64,000 nucleotides of DNA from Rhodoferax sp. Lineage in GTDB: Bacteria > Pseudomonadota > Gammaproteobacteria > Burkholderiales > Burkholderiaceae_C. Position numbers and translations under genes: made by a program. This document shows positions 36,199 to 45,416 of this stretch, in pieces. The notes under the pieces were generated by a model that was not told the DNA's origin, made no database searches, and saw nothing but the letters and a program-made list of their open reading frames with translations. The stretch is taken from assembly GCF_030697375.1 (NCBI RefSeq), contig NZ_JAUYQD010000022.1, positions 1 to 64,000 on the forward strand. Direction: 5' to 3'. Each line of letters starts with the position of its first letter. Within the stretch, counting starts at the first letter, position 1.

Positions 36199-36753
36199 GT
36201 GGAGTGGAGCCCCAAGTCGTTGATTTGGCTGAGGTTTTCAGCCGACGCAGACACCGTGCGTGGCTTGGTGTGTTTTTTGCATATCCCCGTGTCGCGCAAG
36301 CCATTCGCCCTTCAGTTGAACCGGGGAGTCAAAAAATTGGAAACCGCCGATTTACCGCGACACCTGTTGATTCACAGCCTGGTGGCGTCGCACGTTGAAA
36401 AATTTGCGGATGACGCCGTGAATCTATGGGACCTGTTGGCGACCCAACTCGTCTTGACCATCGGTGAAGCTGGCTTCAGTTCGATTTATGCGCGCAGTGT
36501 GTTCATTTGCCACGCAAGCTACCCCTGGCTGAAAGGAGGTGCCTTGTCACCGTATGGGAAACACCGTTTCGCGGAGTTGAAAAGCAGCCTGCAAGGTCAA
36601 CGGCCAGAAGACGCCAGCGCGGCCAACCGCTTGCTGCTGATCACGTTCACCGACATTCTGGCCTCGTTGATTGGTGAGTCTTTAACGGAGCGCATTGTGC
36701 GTTTGGCGTGGAGCCCTGCGGCCGGGGTGGCCAAGGAGTCTGAAAATGAATGA
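36199..36753 (+). CDS. Conserved-looking hypothetical protein, first gene of the KaiC-like operon
   Basis: A 184-residue soluble protein I do not recognise. It is mostly helical with a core LLATQLVLTIGEAGFSSIYARSVFICHASYPWL. It has no signal peptide or membrane span. Its stop overlaps the KaiC start (ATGAATGA), so it is probably a partner of that ATPase. The start is uncertain: the frame opens at GTG 36199 without a ribosome site, and an ATG at 36152 in another frame (MSGNLTVDPG) runs to 36223, so either the true start is further in or there is a frameshift near 36200-36220. Confidence 0.65.
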   Translation: MEWSPKSLIWLRFSADADTVRGLVCFLHIPVSRKPFALQLNRGVKKLETADLPRHLLIHSLVASHVEKFADDAVNLWDLLATQLVLTIGEAGFSSIYARSVFICHASYPWLKGGALSPYGKHRFAELKSSLQGQRPEDASAANRLLLITFTDILASLIGESLTERIVRLAWSPAAGVAKESENE

Positions 36754-38236
36754 AAAAGTCACGATCCGTCGCCTCGCCACCGGGGTGTCCGGTCTGGACA
36801 ACCTGTTGGGTGGTGGCCTGCCGGAGTACTCATTCAACCTCATTGCGGGCTCGCCGGGCAGTGGCAAAACCACGCTGGCGCACCAGATCATGTTCGGGTT
36901 GGCGGGGCCGATGGTGCCGGCACTGTATTTCACGGTGTTGGGCGAGCCAGCCCTGAAGATGCTGCGTTACCAGCAGCAATTTCCGTTTTTTGACGCCGAC
37001 AAGGTCAATACGTCCGTCCGCTTCGTCAACCTGTCCGAAGACCTGCTGGAGGGTGATTTCGAGCGCGTCTTGTCGCGCATTGCCGAAGAGGTGAGAGGTT
37101 TTTCGCCTCGACTGGTCTTTGTCGATTCATTTCGGTCCGTGGTGCAGTCGGCCAAGCAAAAGAGTGAGTCCGAATTGGCGCGCTTTGTGCAACAGCTGGG
37201 CATCAAAATGACCAGTTGGCAGGCCACCACCTTTTTGATTGGTGAATACAGTGTGCAAGAGCTGGAGTCCAGCGCGATCTTTACGGTGGCTGACAGCATT
37301 TTGTGGCTGTCGCAGAACGTGTACCGCAACTCCATGATGCGCAAGATGCAGGTGGTCAAAATCCGGGGGCAAGCCCAGGCACCCGGTTTGCATACCTTTC
37401 GTATCAGCAACGACGGCATTCGGGTGTTCCCACGGGCGATCATCAAAGTGGGCGAGGCCATGAAAATCGATCGGGCGACCCCATTGGGCGCGCAACGCAC
37501 GTCGATGGGCATACCGGGCCTGGACGCCATGCTGGGTGGGGGCTTGCCCACGGGGTATTCGCTGCTGGTGGTCGGGCCATCGGGGGGTGGAAAAACCATT
37601 CTGGCCACCGAATTTCTGGCCGAAGGGGTGCGTTTGGGCGAGCACGGCGTGATGGCTGCGTTTGAGAAGAGTCCCAGCCAATTGCTGGGCAACAAGCGCC
37701 TGCTGCCGCTGGTGCAGGCTGGTAAGGTGGGCGTGATCGACACGCGTTCACTGGAATTGTCGATTGATGAAACCTTGCATGATTTGATCGACATGATCAA
37801 CCGCACGCACGCCAAGCGTGTCGTGATTGACTCCCTGTCCGGGTTTGAACTGGCGCTGGCACCGGAGTTCAGCGAAGACTTTCGCAGCTCGCTGTACCGG
37901 ATGGTGGCTGAACTCACCGGCATGGGCGTGACGATTTTGATGACCTCGGAACTGGAAGACCGCTACACCGATTTGCGCTTCAGCCCGTTTGGCAGTGCGT
38001 TTTTGGCCGACGCCATCATCGTGCAGCGCTATGTCGAAATGGTGGGCCAATTCAAACGCGCCCTCTCGGTCATCAAAGTCCGTGGCAGTGCACACAGCAA
38101 GGACATACGCTTGTTTGAGGTTACCGACGACGGCATTATTTTGGGCGACACCTTGTCTGACTATGGTGGCATCATGACCGGCCGGCCCACGCTCGGGTCG
38201 ATGCACCATCCATCTTTCGATGGCGATCGAATATGA
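36746..38236 (+). CDS. Double-domain KaiC-like RecA-family ATPase
   Basis: The product is 496 residues from ATG 36746; the 17 extra track codons lie in the preceding gene. It has two tandem KaiC/RecA domains, each starting VSGLDNLLGGGLP / IPGLDAMLGGGLP. Walker A motifs are GSPGSGKT (residues 35-42) and GPSGGGKT (about 277-284). Walker B-like strands are LVFVDSF and VVIDSL. Clock KaiC carries paired catalytic glutamates; here the equivalents read LGEP and FEKS, so each domain keeps only one. No cyanobacterial Ser-Thr phosphosite is evident. It is therefore a non-clock KaiC homologue, likely a signalling switch, coupled to the GGDEF-EAL gene by a 4-bp overlap. Confidence 0.9.
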   Translation: MNEKVTIRRLATGVSGLDNLLGGGLPEYSFNLIAGSPGSGKTTLAHQIMFGLAGPMVPALYFTVLGEPALKMLRYQQQFPFFDADKVNTSVRFVNLSEDLLEGDFERVLSRIAEEVRGFSPRLVFVDSFRSVVQSAKQKSESELARFVQQLGIKMTSWQATTFLIGEYSVQELESSAIFTVADSILWLSQNVYRNSMMRKMQVVKIRGQAQAPGLHTFRISNDGIRVFPRAIIKVGEAMKIDRATPLGAQRTSMGIPGLDAMLGGGLPTGYSLLVVGPSGGGKTILATEFLAEGVRLGEHGVMAAFEKSPSQLLGNKRLLPLVQAGKVGVIDTRSLELSIDETLHDLIDMINRTHAKRVVIDSLSGFELALAPEFSEDFRSSLYRMVAELTGMGVTILMTSELEDRYTDLRFSPFGSAFLADAIIVQRYVEMVGQFKRALSVIKVRGSAHSKDIRLFEVTDDGIILGDTLSDYGGIMTGRPTLGSMHHPSFDGDRI

Positions 38237-39855
38237 AAAAAAGAAAATTGAAACAAAGGATCTACGCCAAGCAGTCCTGGTCATTGAAGCTGAAACGGCC
38301 AATGCAGCTGCGTGAGATTGCGATCCTGGCACGCGAAGTGGTGGTGCAGTTGCGTGAAAACAAGGCGGATGGAAGAGATGGAACGGCCTCTGCCCGCGAA
38401 CGGGCGATTCTGGCTGCCGAGGCCGGGCAGGCCATGTCTGAAGACCAGATACAGTTGTTGAAGCAGACGAACGCCCACCTGGTCATCGCTACGATGGAAT
38501 CGCTCAGGCTGACCGAACAAGTTGAAATGGCCAGAGTGGAACTGGACCACCTGGCGCACCACGACCCGCTCACCGATTTGCCCAATCGCATACTGATGCA
38601 AGACCGGTTGGGCCAGGCCATTGAGGCAGCGCGGCGTCAAGGTCGACAACTGGCGGTGATCTATATGGACCTGGACCGCTTCAAACACATCAACGATTCC
38701 CTGGGGCATGCGGTAGGCGACCAATTGCTGCGCTCGGTGGCACAACGCCTGGTGGCCTGTGTGCGCCACTCGGACACGGTCAGCCGCCAGGGCGGGGATG
38801 AGTTCGTGTTGCTGCTGCCCTTGATTGAGCACGCCGAAGATGCTGCGTTGTCGGCGCAAAAAATGCTTGGGGCGCTTGCGCAGCCCCATCACATCGATGA
38901 CCACGATCTCTATGTCAGCGTGAGTATTGGCATCGGCATCTTCCCTAACGATGGGCAAGATGCAGAAGCTTTGGTCAAGAGTGCGGACGCCGCCATGTAC
39001 TACGCCAAGGAGACCGGGCGCAACAATTACAAGTTTTTCGAGTCGGGCATGAATCTGCGGGCCATCCAGCGGCAATCCATTGAGGCCAGCCTGCGCAAGG
39101 CTTTGGATCAGCAAGAATTTGCCTTGTATTACCAGCCCAAAGTCAATCTGGTCAGCGGCGCCGTGGTGGGGGTGGAGGCGCTCATCCGCTGGCAGCACCC
39201 GGAACAAGGCCTGCTGCAGCCCTCGCATTTTGTGGCCATTGCCGAAGACTGTGGCCTGATTTTGCCGATTGGCCGCTGGGTGCTGCGCGAAGCCTGTCTG
39301 CAGGCCCAGGCCTGGCAGCAAATGGGCCTGCCGCCGATCACCATGGCCGTCAACACCTCTGCGACCGAGTTCCGCGACCGCGATTTTCTGTACAACTTGC
39401 GCACGACGCTGGATGAAACCCATTTCGATCCGCACTGTCTGGAGCTTGAGTTGACGGAAGGTGTCCTCATGCAGGAAGCCGAGTCCACCCATATCGTGTT
39501 GCATGCGCTGGCCGACTTGGGCGTGCAGTTGGCGGTCGATGACTTTGGAACGGGGTATTCCAGCCTGAGCTACCTGAGCCGGTTCCCGATTGACACCCTG
39601 AAGATCGACCAGTCGTTTATCAGCCATATGAGCGCCAATCCGGACGATGCCGCCATTGTCAGCGCCGTGATCAGCATGGGTAAAAGCCTCAATCAACGCG
39701 TTATTGCGGAGGGGGTGGAGACACCCGCGCAGCTGGCTTTTTTGCTGGCCCAGCACTGTGATGAGGGCCAAGGCTTTTATTTCAGCCGTCCGGTCACGGC
39801 GCAGGCCTTTGCCAGCTTGCTGCAAACGGGTAGGCTTGCGGCACATCTGCCCTGA
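38233..39855 (+). CDS. GGDEF-EAL cyclic di-GMP enzyme of the KaiC-like operon
   Basis: A 540-residue cytoplasmic protein. The N-terminus is basic (KKRKLKQR), then a helical/coiled segment runs to about residue 110, with no recognised sensor domain and no membrane span. The GGDEF domain (about 115-275) has DPLTDLPNR and an intact RQGGDEF. The EAL domain (about 290-535) has EALIRW, ELTEG, DDFGTGYSSLSYL and EGVET, so both cyclase and phosphodiesterase sites look complete. It starts inside the kaiC-like stop (ATGA). Lacking its own sensor, it probably takes input from the KaiC-like protein. Confidence 0.93.
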   Translation: MKKRKLKQRIYAKQSWSLKLKRPMQLREIAILAREVVVQLRENKADGRDGTASARERAILAAEAGQAMSEDQIQLLKQTNAHLVIATMESLRLTEQVEMARVELDHLAHHDPLTDLPNRILMQDRLGQAIEAARRQGRQLAVIYMDLDRFKHINDSLGHAVGDQLLRSVAQRLVACVRHSDTVSRQGGDEFVLLLPLIEHAEDAALSAQKMLGALAQPHHIDDHDLYVSVSIGIGIFPNDGQDAEALVKSADAAMYYAKETGRNNYKFFESGMNLRAIQRQSIEASLRKALDQQEFALYYQPKVNLVSGAVVGVEALIRWQHPEQGLLQPSHFVAIAEDCGLILPIGRWVLREACLQAQAWQQMGLPPITMAVNTSATEFRDRDFLYNLRTTLDETHFDPHCLELELTEGVLMQEAESTHIVLHALADLGVQLAVDDFGTGYSSLSYLSRFPIDTLKIDQSFISHMSANPDDAAIVSAVISMGKSLNQRVIAEGVETPAQLAFLLAQHCDEGQGFYFSRPVTAQAFASLLQTGRLAAHLP

Positions 39856-39879
39856 CGGGCCAAGGCATTCCCGGCTGGC

Positions 39880-40539
39880 CTAGCGCAAACGCAAGGGCTG
39901 CAGCAACACCACCAGGGCACCCGCGCCGCCCTGCGCACGCGGGGCTTGCACAAAAGCCACCACCTCGGACTTTTGCACCAGCCAGCGGTGCACCTTGTCT
40001 TTGAGCACCGGTGTCTTGCTGGGCGAGCCCAGGCCCTTGCCGTGCACCACCCGCACGCAGCGGATGCCTTGTTTGTGCGACTCGCGGATGAAACTGCCCA
40101 GAGCTTCGCGCGCCTCGTCGCTGCGCAAGCCGTGCAGGTCCACCTGCCGCTGGATCGACCATTCGCCCCGGCGCAGCCTGCGCGCCACATCCATGCCGAC
40201 GCCGGGCCGCCGAAAACTCAGGTGTTCATCGGTGTCCAGCAGGGTGCTCACATCCACTTCGTCACTCAGGGCTTCGCGCAAGGCGGCTTCCTCGTCCAGC
40301 AGGCGCTGCATGGGTTCGGGCTCGGGCGGTTTGGGTTTGAGGTCGGCCGTGGGGGCGTGGCGCAAGCGGGTGACGGCCCCGGCCGCCATCTGGAACAGGT
40401 TGTGCTGGGCCGCCAGGCGTTTGGCCTCCAGGGCGCGTGTGGCCACCAGCAGGGCTTCATGCTGCGCGCGTGTCCGCATTTCCTGCTGCACCCATTTCAG
40501 GTCGGCCAGGGAGCGCAGGCGCAAGGGCGGGGTCGTCAT
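39880..40539 (-). CDS. Smr-domain (MutS2-like endonuclease) protein
   Basis: A 219-residue protein. Residues of about 1-110 are charged and helical. The Smr domain occupies about 125-215 with [14 protein letters not shown] and [13 protein letters not shown], the DLHGL and HGKG motifs of the family. Stand-alone Smr proteins are DNA- or RNA-nicking nucleases; the cellular role here is unknown. Its start overlaps the radC stop by 4 bp, a pairing common in beta-proteobacteria. Confidence 0.92.
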   Translation of the reverse strand: MTTPPLRLRSLADLKWVQQEMRTRAQHEALLVATRALEAKRLAAQHNLFQMAAGAVTRLRHAPTADLKPKPPEPEPMQRLLDEEAALREALSDEVDVSTLLDTDEHLSFRRPGVGMDVARRLRRGEWSIQRQVDLHGLRSDEAREALGSFIRESHKQGIRCVRVVHGKGLGSPSKTPVLKDKVHRWLVQKSEVVAFVQAPRAQGGAGALVVLLQPLRLR

Positions 40540-41246
40540 AACAGACCGTTTTCTGCCATGGACAGGGCCTGCCCCTGGGCGACGATGATGTGGTCCAGCA
40601 CCCGCACGTCCACCAGGGCCAAGGCAGCCTTGAGGGTGTGGGTCAGCGCCTCATCGGCGCGCGAGGGCTGCACCGTGCCGCTGGGGTGGTTGTGCGCCAG
40701 CACCACGGCGGCCGCCTGGTGGTGCAGCGCCTTCACGACCACTTCACGGGGATAGACCGATGTTTGCGTCAAGGTACCGTGAAACAACTCTTCCATGGCC
40801 AGCAGCCGGTTTTGCACGTCCAGAAACAGCACGGCAAACACCTCGTGGCTGCGGGCTGCCAGGTGCAGTTGCAGGTAGTGCTTGACCGCGTTGGGGTCGG
40901 CAAACACCGTGCGTTCCTGCAATTGTTGCGCCATGGCGCGGCGGGCCAATTCCAATACGGCGATCAGCTCGCAGCGTTTGGCCGGGCCAATGCCCTTGAC
41001 GCGCTTGAGATCGTCCGCCGTGGCGTTGAGCAGGCCGGCAATGCCGCCAAACCCGGCGTTGTTGCCAGCCACGGGTGGTTTGCCCTGGAGTTGCAGCAAC
41101 TCGTCGGCCATCTGCAGCACCCCCTTGCCCTTGATGCCGGTGCGCAGCAGCAGCGCCAGCAACTCGGCGTCGCTCAGCGCGCTCGGGCCCCGCGCCATCA
41201 TCTTTTCACGGGGGCGGGCTTCGGCGGGCAGGTTTTTGAGAGGCAT
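40536..41246 (-). CDS. radC: RadC/YicR family JAB1-type protein
   Basis: A 236-residue protein. The N-terminal UPF0758 helix-hairpin-helix region ([27 protein letters not shown], then [24 protein letters not shown]) precedes a JAMM metalloprotease-like domain with E..HNHPSG..PS..D ([20 protein letters not shown]). Despite its name the family's role in DNA repair is not supported and the activity is unknown. It is divergent from slpA. Confidence 0.95.
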   Translation of the reverse strand: MPLKNLPAEARPREKMMARGPSALSDAELLALLLRTGIKGKGVLQMADELLQLQGKPPVAGNNAGFGGIAGLLNATADDLKRVKGIGPAKRCELIAVLELARRAMAQQLQERTVFADPNAVKHYLQLHLAARSHEVFAVLFLDVQNRLLAMEELFHGTLTQTSVYPREVVVKALHHQAAAVVLAHNHPSGTVQPSRADEALTHTLKAALALVDVRVLDHIIVAQGQALSMAENGLL

Positions 41247-41310
41247 GGTGGGGGGATGGGCACCGTTGCCCCATGGTTTCTACAATAGAGGGCAGTTTAT
41301 CGGGACTTTT

Positions 41311-41784
41311 ATGACTACAACGCTTCCCCTGGTCCAATCGGACTCCTTTCTTACCCTGCACTACCGCTTGGGCGGACCTGCTGGAAACGCCATCAACACC
41401 TTTGACGGCAAGCCCGCCACGCTGACCCTGGGCACTGGTGAGTTGTCTCCCGCGCTGGAGGCTTACCTGGTGGGGCTGGAGGAGGGCACCCGCGCCACGT
41501 TTGAGGTGCCCGCCGGCGCGGCCTTTGGCGAGCGCAACCCCGCCATGCAGCAGTGGCTGGACGCCAAGGTGCTGCGCGAGATGGGTGACCCGCAGGAATC
41601 TTTCCGTGTGGGCGACGTGGTCGAATTCCCCACCCCGGACGGACAGGGCAAATTTGCCGGGGCGGTGCTGCAAGTGCGCTACTCCTTCGGCAAAGACGAC
41701 CTGGAGGCCGTGTTGTTTGACTTCAACCACCCATTGGCAGGCCAGCCCGTGACGTTTGAAGTGCATGTGATTGGGGTGCTGTGA
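41311..41784 (+). CDS. slpA: SlpA/FkpB-type FKBP peptidyl-prolyl isomerase
   Basis: The product is 157 residues from ATG 41311 (MTTTLPLVQSDSFLTLHYRL); the ORF track extends through radC antisense without support. It has an FKBP fold with the SlyD/SlpA insert-in-flap region: LSPALEAYLVGLEEGTRATFEVPAGAAFGERNPAM and FDFNHPLAGQPVTFEVHVIGV. It is a cytoplasmic prolyl isomerase/chaperone. Its stop overlaps the GTG start of ispH, the arrangement conserved in many proteobacteria. Confidence 0.95.
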   Translation: MTTTLPLVQSDSFLTLHYRLGGPAGNAINTFDGKPATLTLGTGELSPALEAYLVGLEEGTRATFEVPAGAAFGERNPAMQQWLDAKVLREMGDPQESFRVGDVVEFPTPDGQGKFAGAVLQVRYSFGKDDLEAVLFDFNHPLAGQPVTFEVHVIGVL

Positions 41785-42737
41785 GCGATTCCGTTGTGCC
41801 CCAGGAAATTCTTTTAGCGGAGCCGCGTGGTTTTTGCGCCGGGGTGGACCGCGCCATTGAAATCGTGGACCGCGCGCTGCAAAAGTTCGGCCGCCCCATC
41901 TACGTGCGCCACGAAATCGTGCACAACACCTATGTGGTGAACGACCTCAAGAACCGGGGCGCCATTTTTATCGAAGAGCTGGACGATGTGCCGCCCGGCG
42001 CCACCCTGGTGTTCTCCGCCCACGGCGTGAGCCAGGCGATCCAGCGCGAGGCGCAGGCGCGGGGTTTCCAGATTTTTGATGCCACCTGCCCCCTGGTCAC
42101 CAAGGTGCATGTGGAGGTGGCCAAGCTGCACAAAGAGGGTTTTGAATTCATCATGATTGGCCACAAGGGCCACCCCGAGGTGGAAGGCACCATGGGCCAG
42201 TTGGATAGCGGTATTCATCTGGTGGAAGACGTGGCCGATGTGGCCCGCGTGGCCCCCAGGCAGACCGAAAAACTGGCCGTGGTGACCCAGACCACGCTGA
42301 GTGTGGACGACGCTTCGGAGATTGCCGCCGCTGTCAAAGCGCGTTTCCCCAACGTGCGCGAGCCCAAACAGCAAGACATTTGTTACGCCACGCAAAACCG
42401 CCAGGACGCTGTCAAGATCATGAGCCCGCAGGTGGACATCGTGATTGTGGTGGGCAGCCCCACCAGCTCCAACAGCAACCGCCTGCGCGAAGTGGCCCGC
42501 AAGCTGGGCACCGAGAGCTACATGGTGGACAACGCCGACGAGTTGCGGCCCGAGTGGTTTGAAGGCCGCCAGCGCGTGGGCCTGACTGCGGGCGCCTCGG
42601 CGCCCGAGATTTTGGTGCGCGCCGTGATCGACCGCATCAAGGCCCTGGGCGCGGTCTCGGTGCGCAAGATGGACGGCATTGAAGAGACCGTGAAGTTTCC
42701 CTTGCCCAAAGGATTGAGACTGGATGATGCTATCTAA
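41781..42737 (+). CDS. ispH: 4-hydroxy-3-methylbut-2-enyl diphosphate reductase
   Basis: A 318-residue iron-sulfur enzyme making IPP and DMAPP in the last step of the MEP isoprenoid pathway. The three cluster cysteines are in EPRGFCAGVDRA, FDATCPLVTKVH and QQDICYATQNRQ. SPTSSNSNRL and LTAGASAPE are also conserved. The GTG start overlaps the slpA stop (GTGA). An interspersed repeat lies between it and serS. Confidence 0.98.
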   Translation: MSDSVVPQEILLAEPRGFCAGVDRAIEIVDRALQKFGRPIYVRHEIVHNTYVVNDLKNRGAIFIEELDDVPPGATLVFSAHGVSQAIQREAQARGFQIFDATCPLVTKVHVEVAKLHKEGFEFIMIGHKGHPEVEGTMGQLDSGIHLVEDVADVARVAPRQTEKLAVVTQTTLSVDDASEIAAAVKARFPNVREPKQQDICYATQNRQDAVKIMSPQVDIVIVVGSPTSSNSNRLREVARKLGTESYMVDNADELRPEWFEGRQRVGLTAGASAPEILVRAVIDRIKALGAVSVRKMDGIEETVKFPLPKGLRLDDAI

Positions 42738-42783
42738 TTGATAGCTGTCTGCGCAATAAAATAGAGGGCTAGAGGCCTTTTTA
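42729..42783 (+). repeat. Interspersed repeat, copy C
   Basis: GCTATCTAATTGATAGCT, TCTGCGCAATAAAATA, GAGGGCTAGAGGCC. The copy begins within the last codons of ispH and fills most of the ispH-serS gap, supplying the ispH stop codon. Confidence 0.85.
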
Positions 42784-42799
42784 ACCCTCAACTCATTAA

Positions 42800-44134
<1,335 letters not shown>

Positions 44135-44165
44135 TAGAATCCGAGACGTTCGCGCAACAGAATTT

Positions 44166-44253
44166 GGAGAAGTGGCAGAGTGGCCGAATGTACCTGACTC
44201 GAAATCAGGCGTACCGAAAGGTACCGTGGGTTCGAATCCCACCTTCTCCTCCA
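44166..44253 (+). tRNA. tRNA-Ser (anticodon CGA)
   Basis: A class II tRNA with a 7-bp acceptor stem (GGAGAAG/CTTCTCC), anticodon loop CTCGAAA (anticodon CGA, codon UCG), long variable arm (GTACC-GAAA-GGTAC), T-loop GTTCGAATC and encoded CCA. The discriminator base is U (T44250); in E. coli tRNA-Ser it is G. It lies just downstream of serS, followed by a terminator. Confidence 0.97.
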
Positions 44254-44260
44254 AGTAAAA

Positions 44261-44297
44261 AACCCTGTAACTCAATGAGTTACAGGGTTTTTTTTGC
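44261..44297 (+). terminator. Rho-independent terminator after tRNA-Ser
   Basis: AACCCTGTAACTCA and TGAGTTACAGGGTT form a 14-bp perfect stem followed by a run of T. It closes the serS/tRNA-Ser unit. Confidence 0.93.
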
Positions 44298-44362
44298 GTT
44301 TGTTTTCCCCAGCGCTTTGTGCCAGAATCATTTCTGGTTCAAACGCCGGATTGGGATTTCAC

Positions 44363-44662
44363 ATGAGCTCCACGTCATCCATCGCTGCCTCGGGTATGCA
44401 AGCCGCCCTCACGCGCTTGAATTCGACCGCACACAACATCGCCAATGTGAGCACCGAGGGTTTTCGTCGGCAGGACGTCGTGTCAACAGAGCAGACGGGT
44501 GGTGGCGTGGCTCCGTCGCTTACCCGGTCCAGCACGGCAGGAGCGGCGTTGGAAACCGATGTGGTGGCCCAGCTCCAGGCCAAAAATGTTTTTTTGGCCA
44601 ATTTGGCAGTTTTCAAAACCAGTAACCAGATGGCCGGTGCGCTGCTGGACAAAACGGCGTAA
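44363..44662 (+). CDS. Short flagellar rod-like (FlgB/FlgC N-terminal type) protein
   Basis: A 99-residue protein from ATG 44363. It carries the flagellar rod/hook N-terminal motif NSTAHNIANVSTEGFRRQ and a C-terminal helix LAVFKTSNQMAGALLDKT like the rod/hook C-terminus (K..QQM...L). It is shorter than FlgC (about 135) and stands alone, with no flagellar genes near, so it may be an accessory or vestigial rod-type protein rather than a true FlgC. Confidence 0.8.
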   Translation: MSSTSSIAASGMQAALTRLNSTAHNIANVSTEGFRRQDVVSTEQTGGGVAPSLTRSSTAGAALETDVVAQLQAKNVFLANLAVFKTSNQMAGALLDKTA

Positions 44663-44689
44663 GCCATTGCGTCGCACCGATCACCACAT

Positions 44690-45391
44690 TCAGGGTGCGG
44701 CCGAATTGGCGCGCATGCAACGCTGAATATCACATGCCGTGGGCAATGCCGAGCGGTATTCAAGCACGGTCCGACGCAGGCGCTCATCACGCACAAAGCA
44801 TTTTTCACCTTGGCCGTTGCTGTAATAAGACGTCACGTCCACGCAGCGGCGGGAGTGCGCCATTAATCCGAAAAAATGTCCCATTTCGTGGGAGATCACC
44901 ATTTGCAGGGTTTGGCTGGCGTCGTAGGCCGGGTTTCGGGTTTTGAGCAGCTGAAATGCTGCAGGTCCCAATGCCAGGGTTCGCTTGCCCAAATCGGCCA
45001 AGCCAAAATTTCCCCGGCTGCTGAGGTCGCCCCATTGCACCAGCACAGTCCCGTCACGGCCTGCGTCCCCCTTCACAGGGGAATCCACGGCTTGCTGCAC
45101 GACCCTGCCAGCCACACCACATTGGGACCAGGCTGCGGCAGCGGCCTGGACCGCGGACATGACCTGTGATGGAGTGAACCACGCCGGTGCGTTGGTATGT
45201 ACATACACAAAGACCAAGGAAGCCGCCGCCGCAGGCTGGTCCTGCCCGTCGCCCCAGGTTGCCATCTCGCCAGGCAGGCATTGGGCGATTTCCTGGTCTC
45301 GAACGGATTCATAGGCCAGCGCCGAAAGGGCCGTAAAAGCCAGAGACAGACCCAGTAAAGTGAGTCGGGCCAGGTTGGGCAACGTATGCAT
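44690..45391 (-). CDS. Secreted metzincin/matrixin-like zinc protease
   Basis: The product is 233 residues from ATG 45391 (MHTLPNLARLTLLGLSLAF); the ORF track's longer version overlaps the EAL gene. The signal peptide ends near ALAYES. The zinc site HEMGHFFGLMAHS matches HExxHxxGxxH. The mature part has several cysteines (CLPGEM, CGVAG, CVDV, CFVRD, CDIQRCM), as expected for an exported, disulfide-bonded enzyme. It is downstream of the CNB-EAL gene by 25 bp and may share its transcript. Confidence 0.85.
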   Translation of the reverse strand: MHTLPNLARLTLLGLSLAFTALSALAYESVRDQEIAQCLPGEMATWGDGQDQPAAAASLVFVYVHTNAPAWFTPSQVMSAVQAAAAAWSQCGVAGRVVQQAVDSPVKGDAGRDGTVLVQWGDLSSRGNFGLADLGKRTLALGPAAFQLLKTRNPAYDASQTLQMVISHEMGHFFGLMAHSRRCVDVTSYYSNGQGEKCFVRDERLRRTVLEYRSALPTACDIQRCMRANSAAP

Positions 45392-45416
45392 GCTCCGCTG
45401 ATCGGTACCCCGGTGG

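Noticed and set aside
36746-38236. Circadian clock kaiC
   Set aside because: There is no kaiA or kaiB, the paired catalytic glutamates are incomplete and the Ser-Thr autophosphorylation pair is not seen, so it is called KaiC-like only.
38281-39846. 521-codon minus ORF opposite the GGDEF-EAL gene
   Set aside because: Shadow of a gene with intact GGDEF and EAL motifs.
44166-44662. Genomic island inserted at tRNA-Ser
   Set aside because: There is no integrase, no repeated tRNA 3' end downstream and no change in gene character beyond the terminator.
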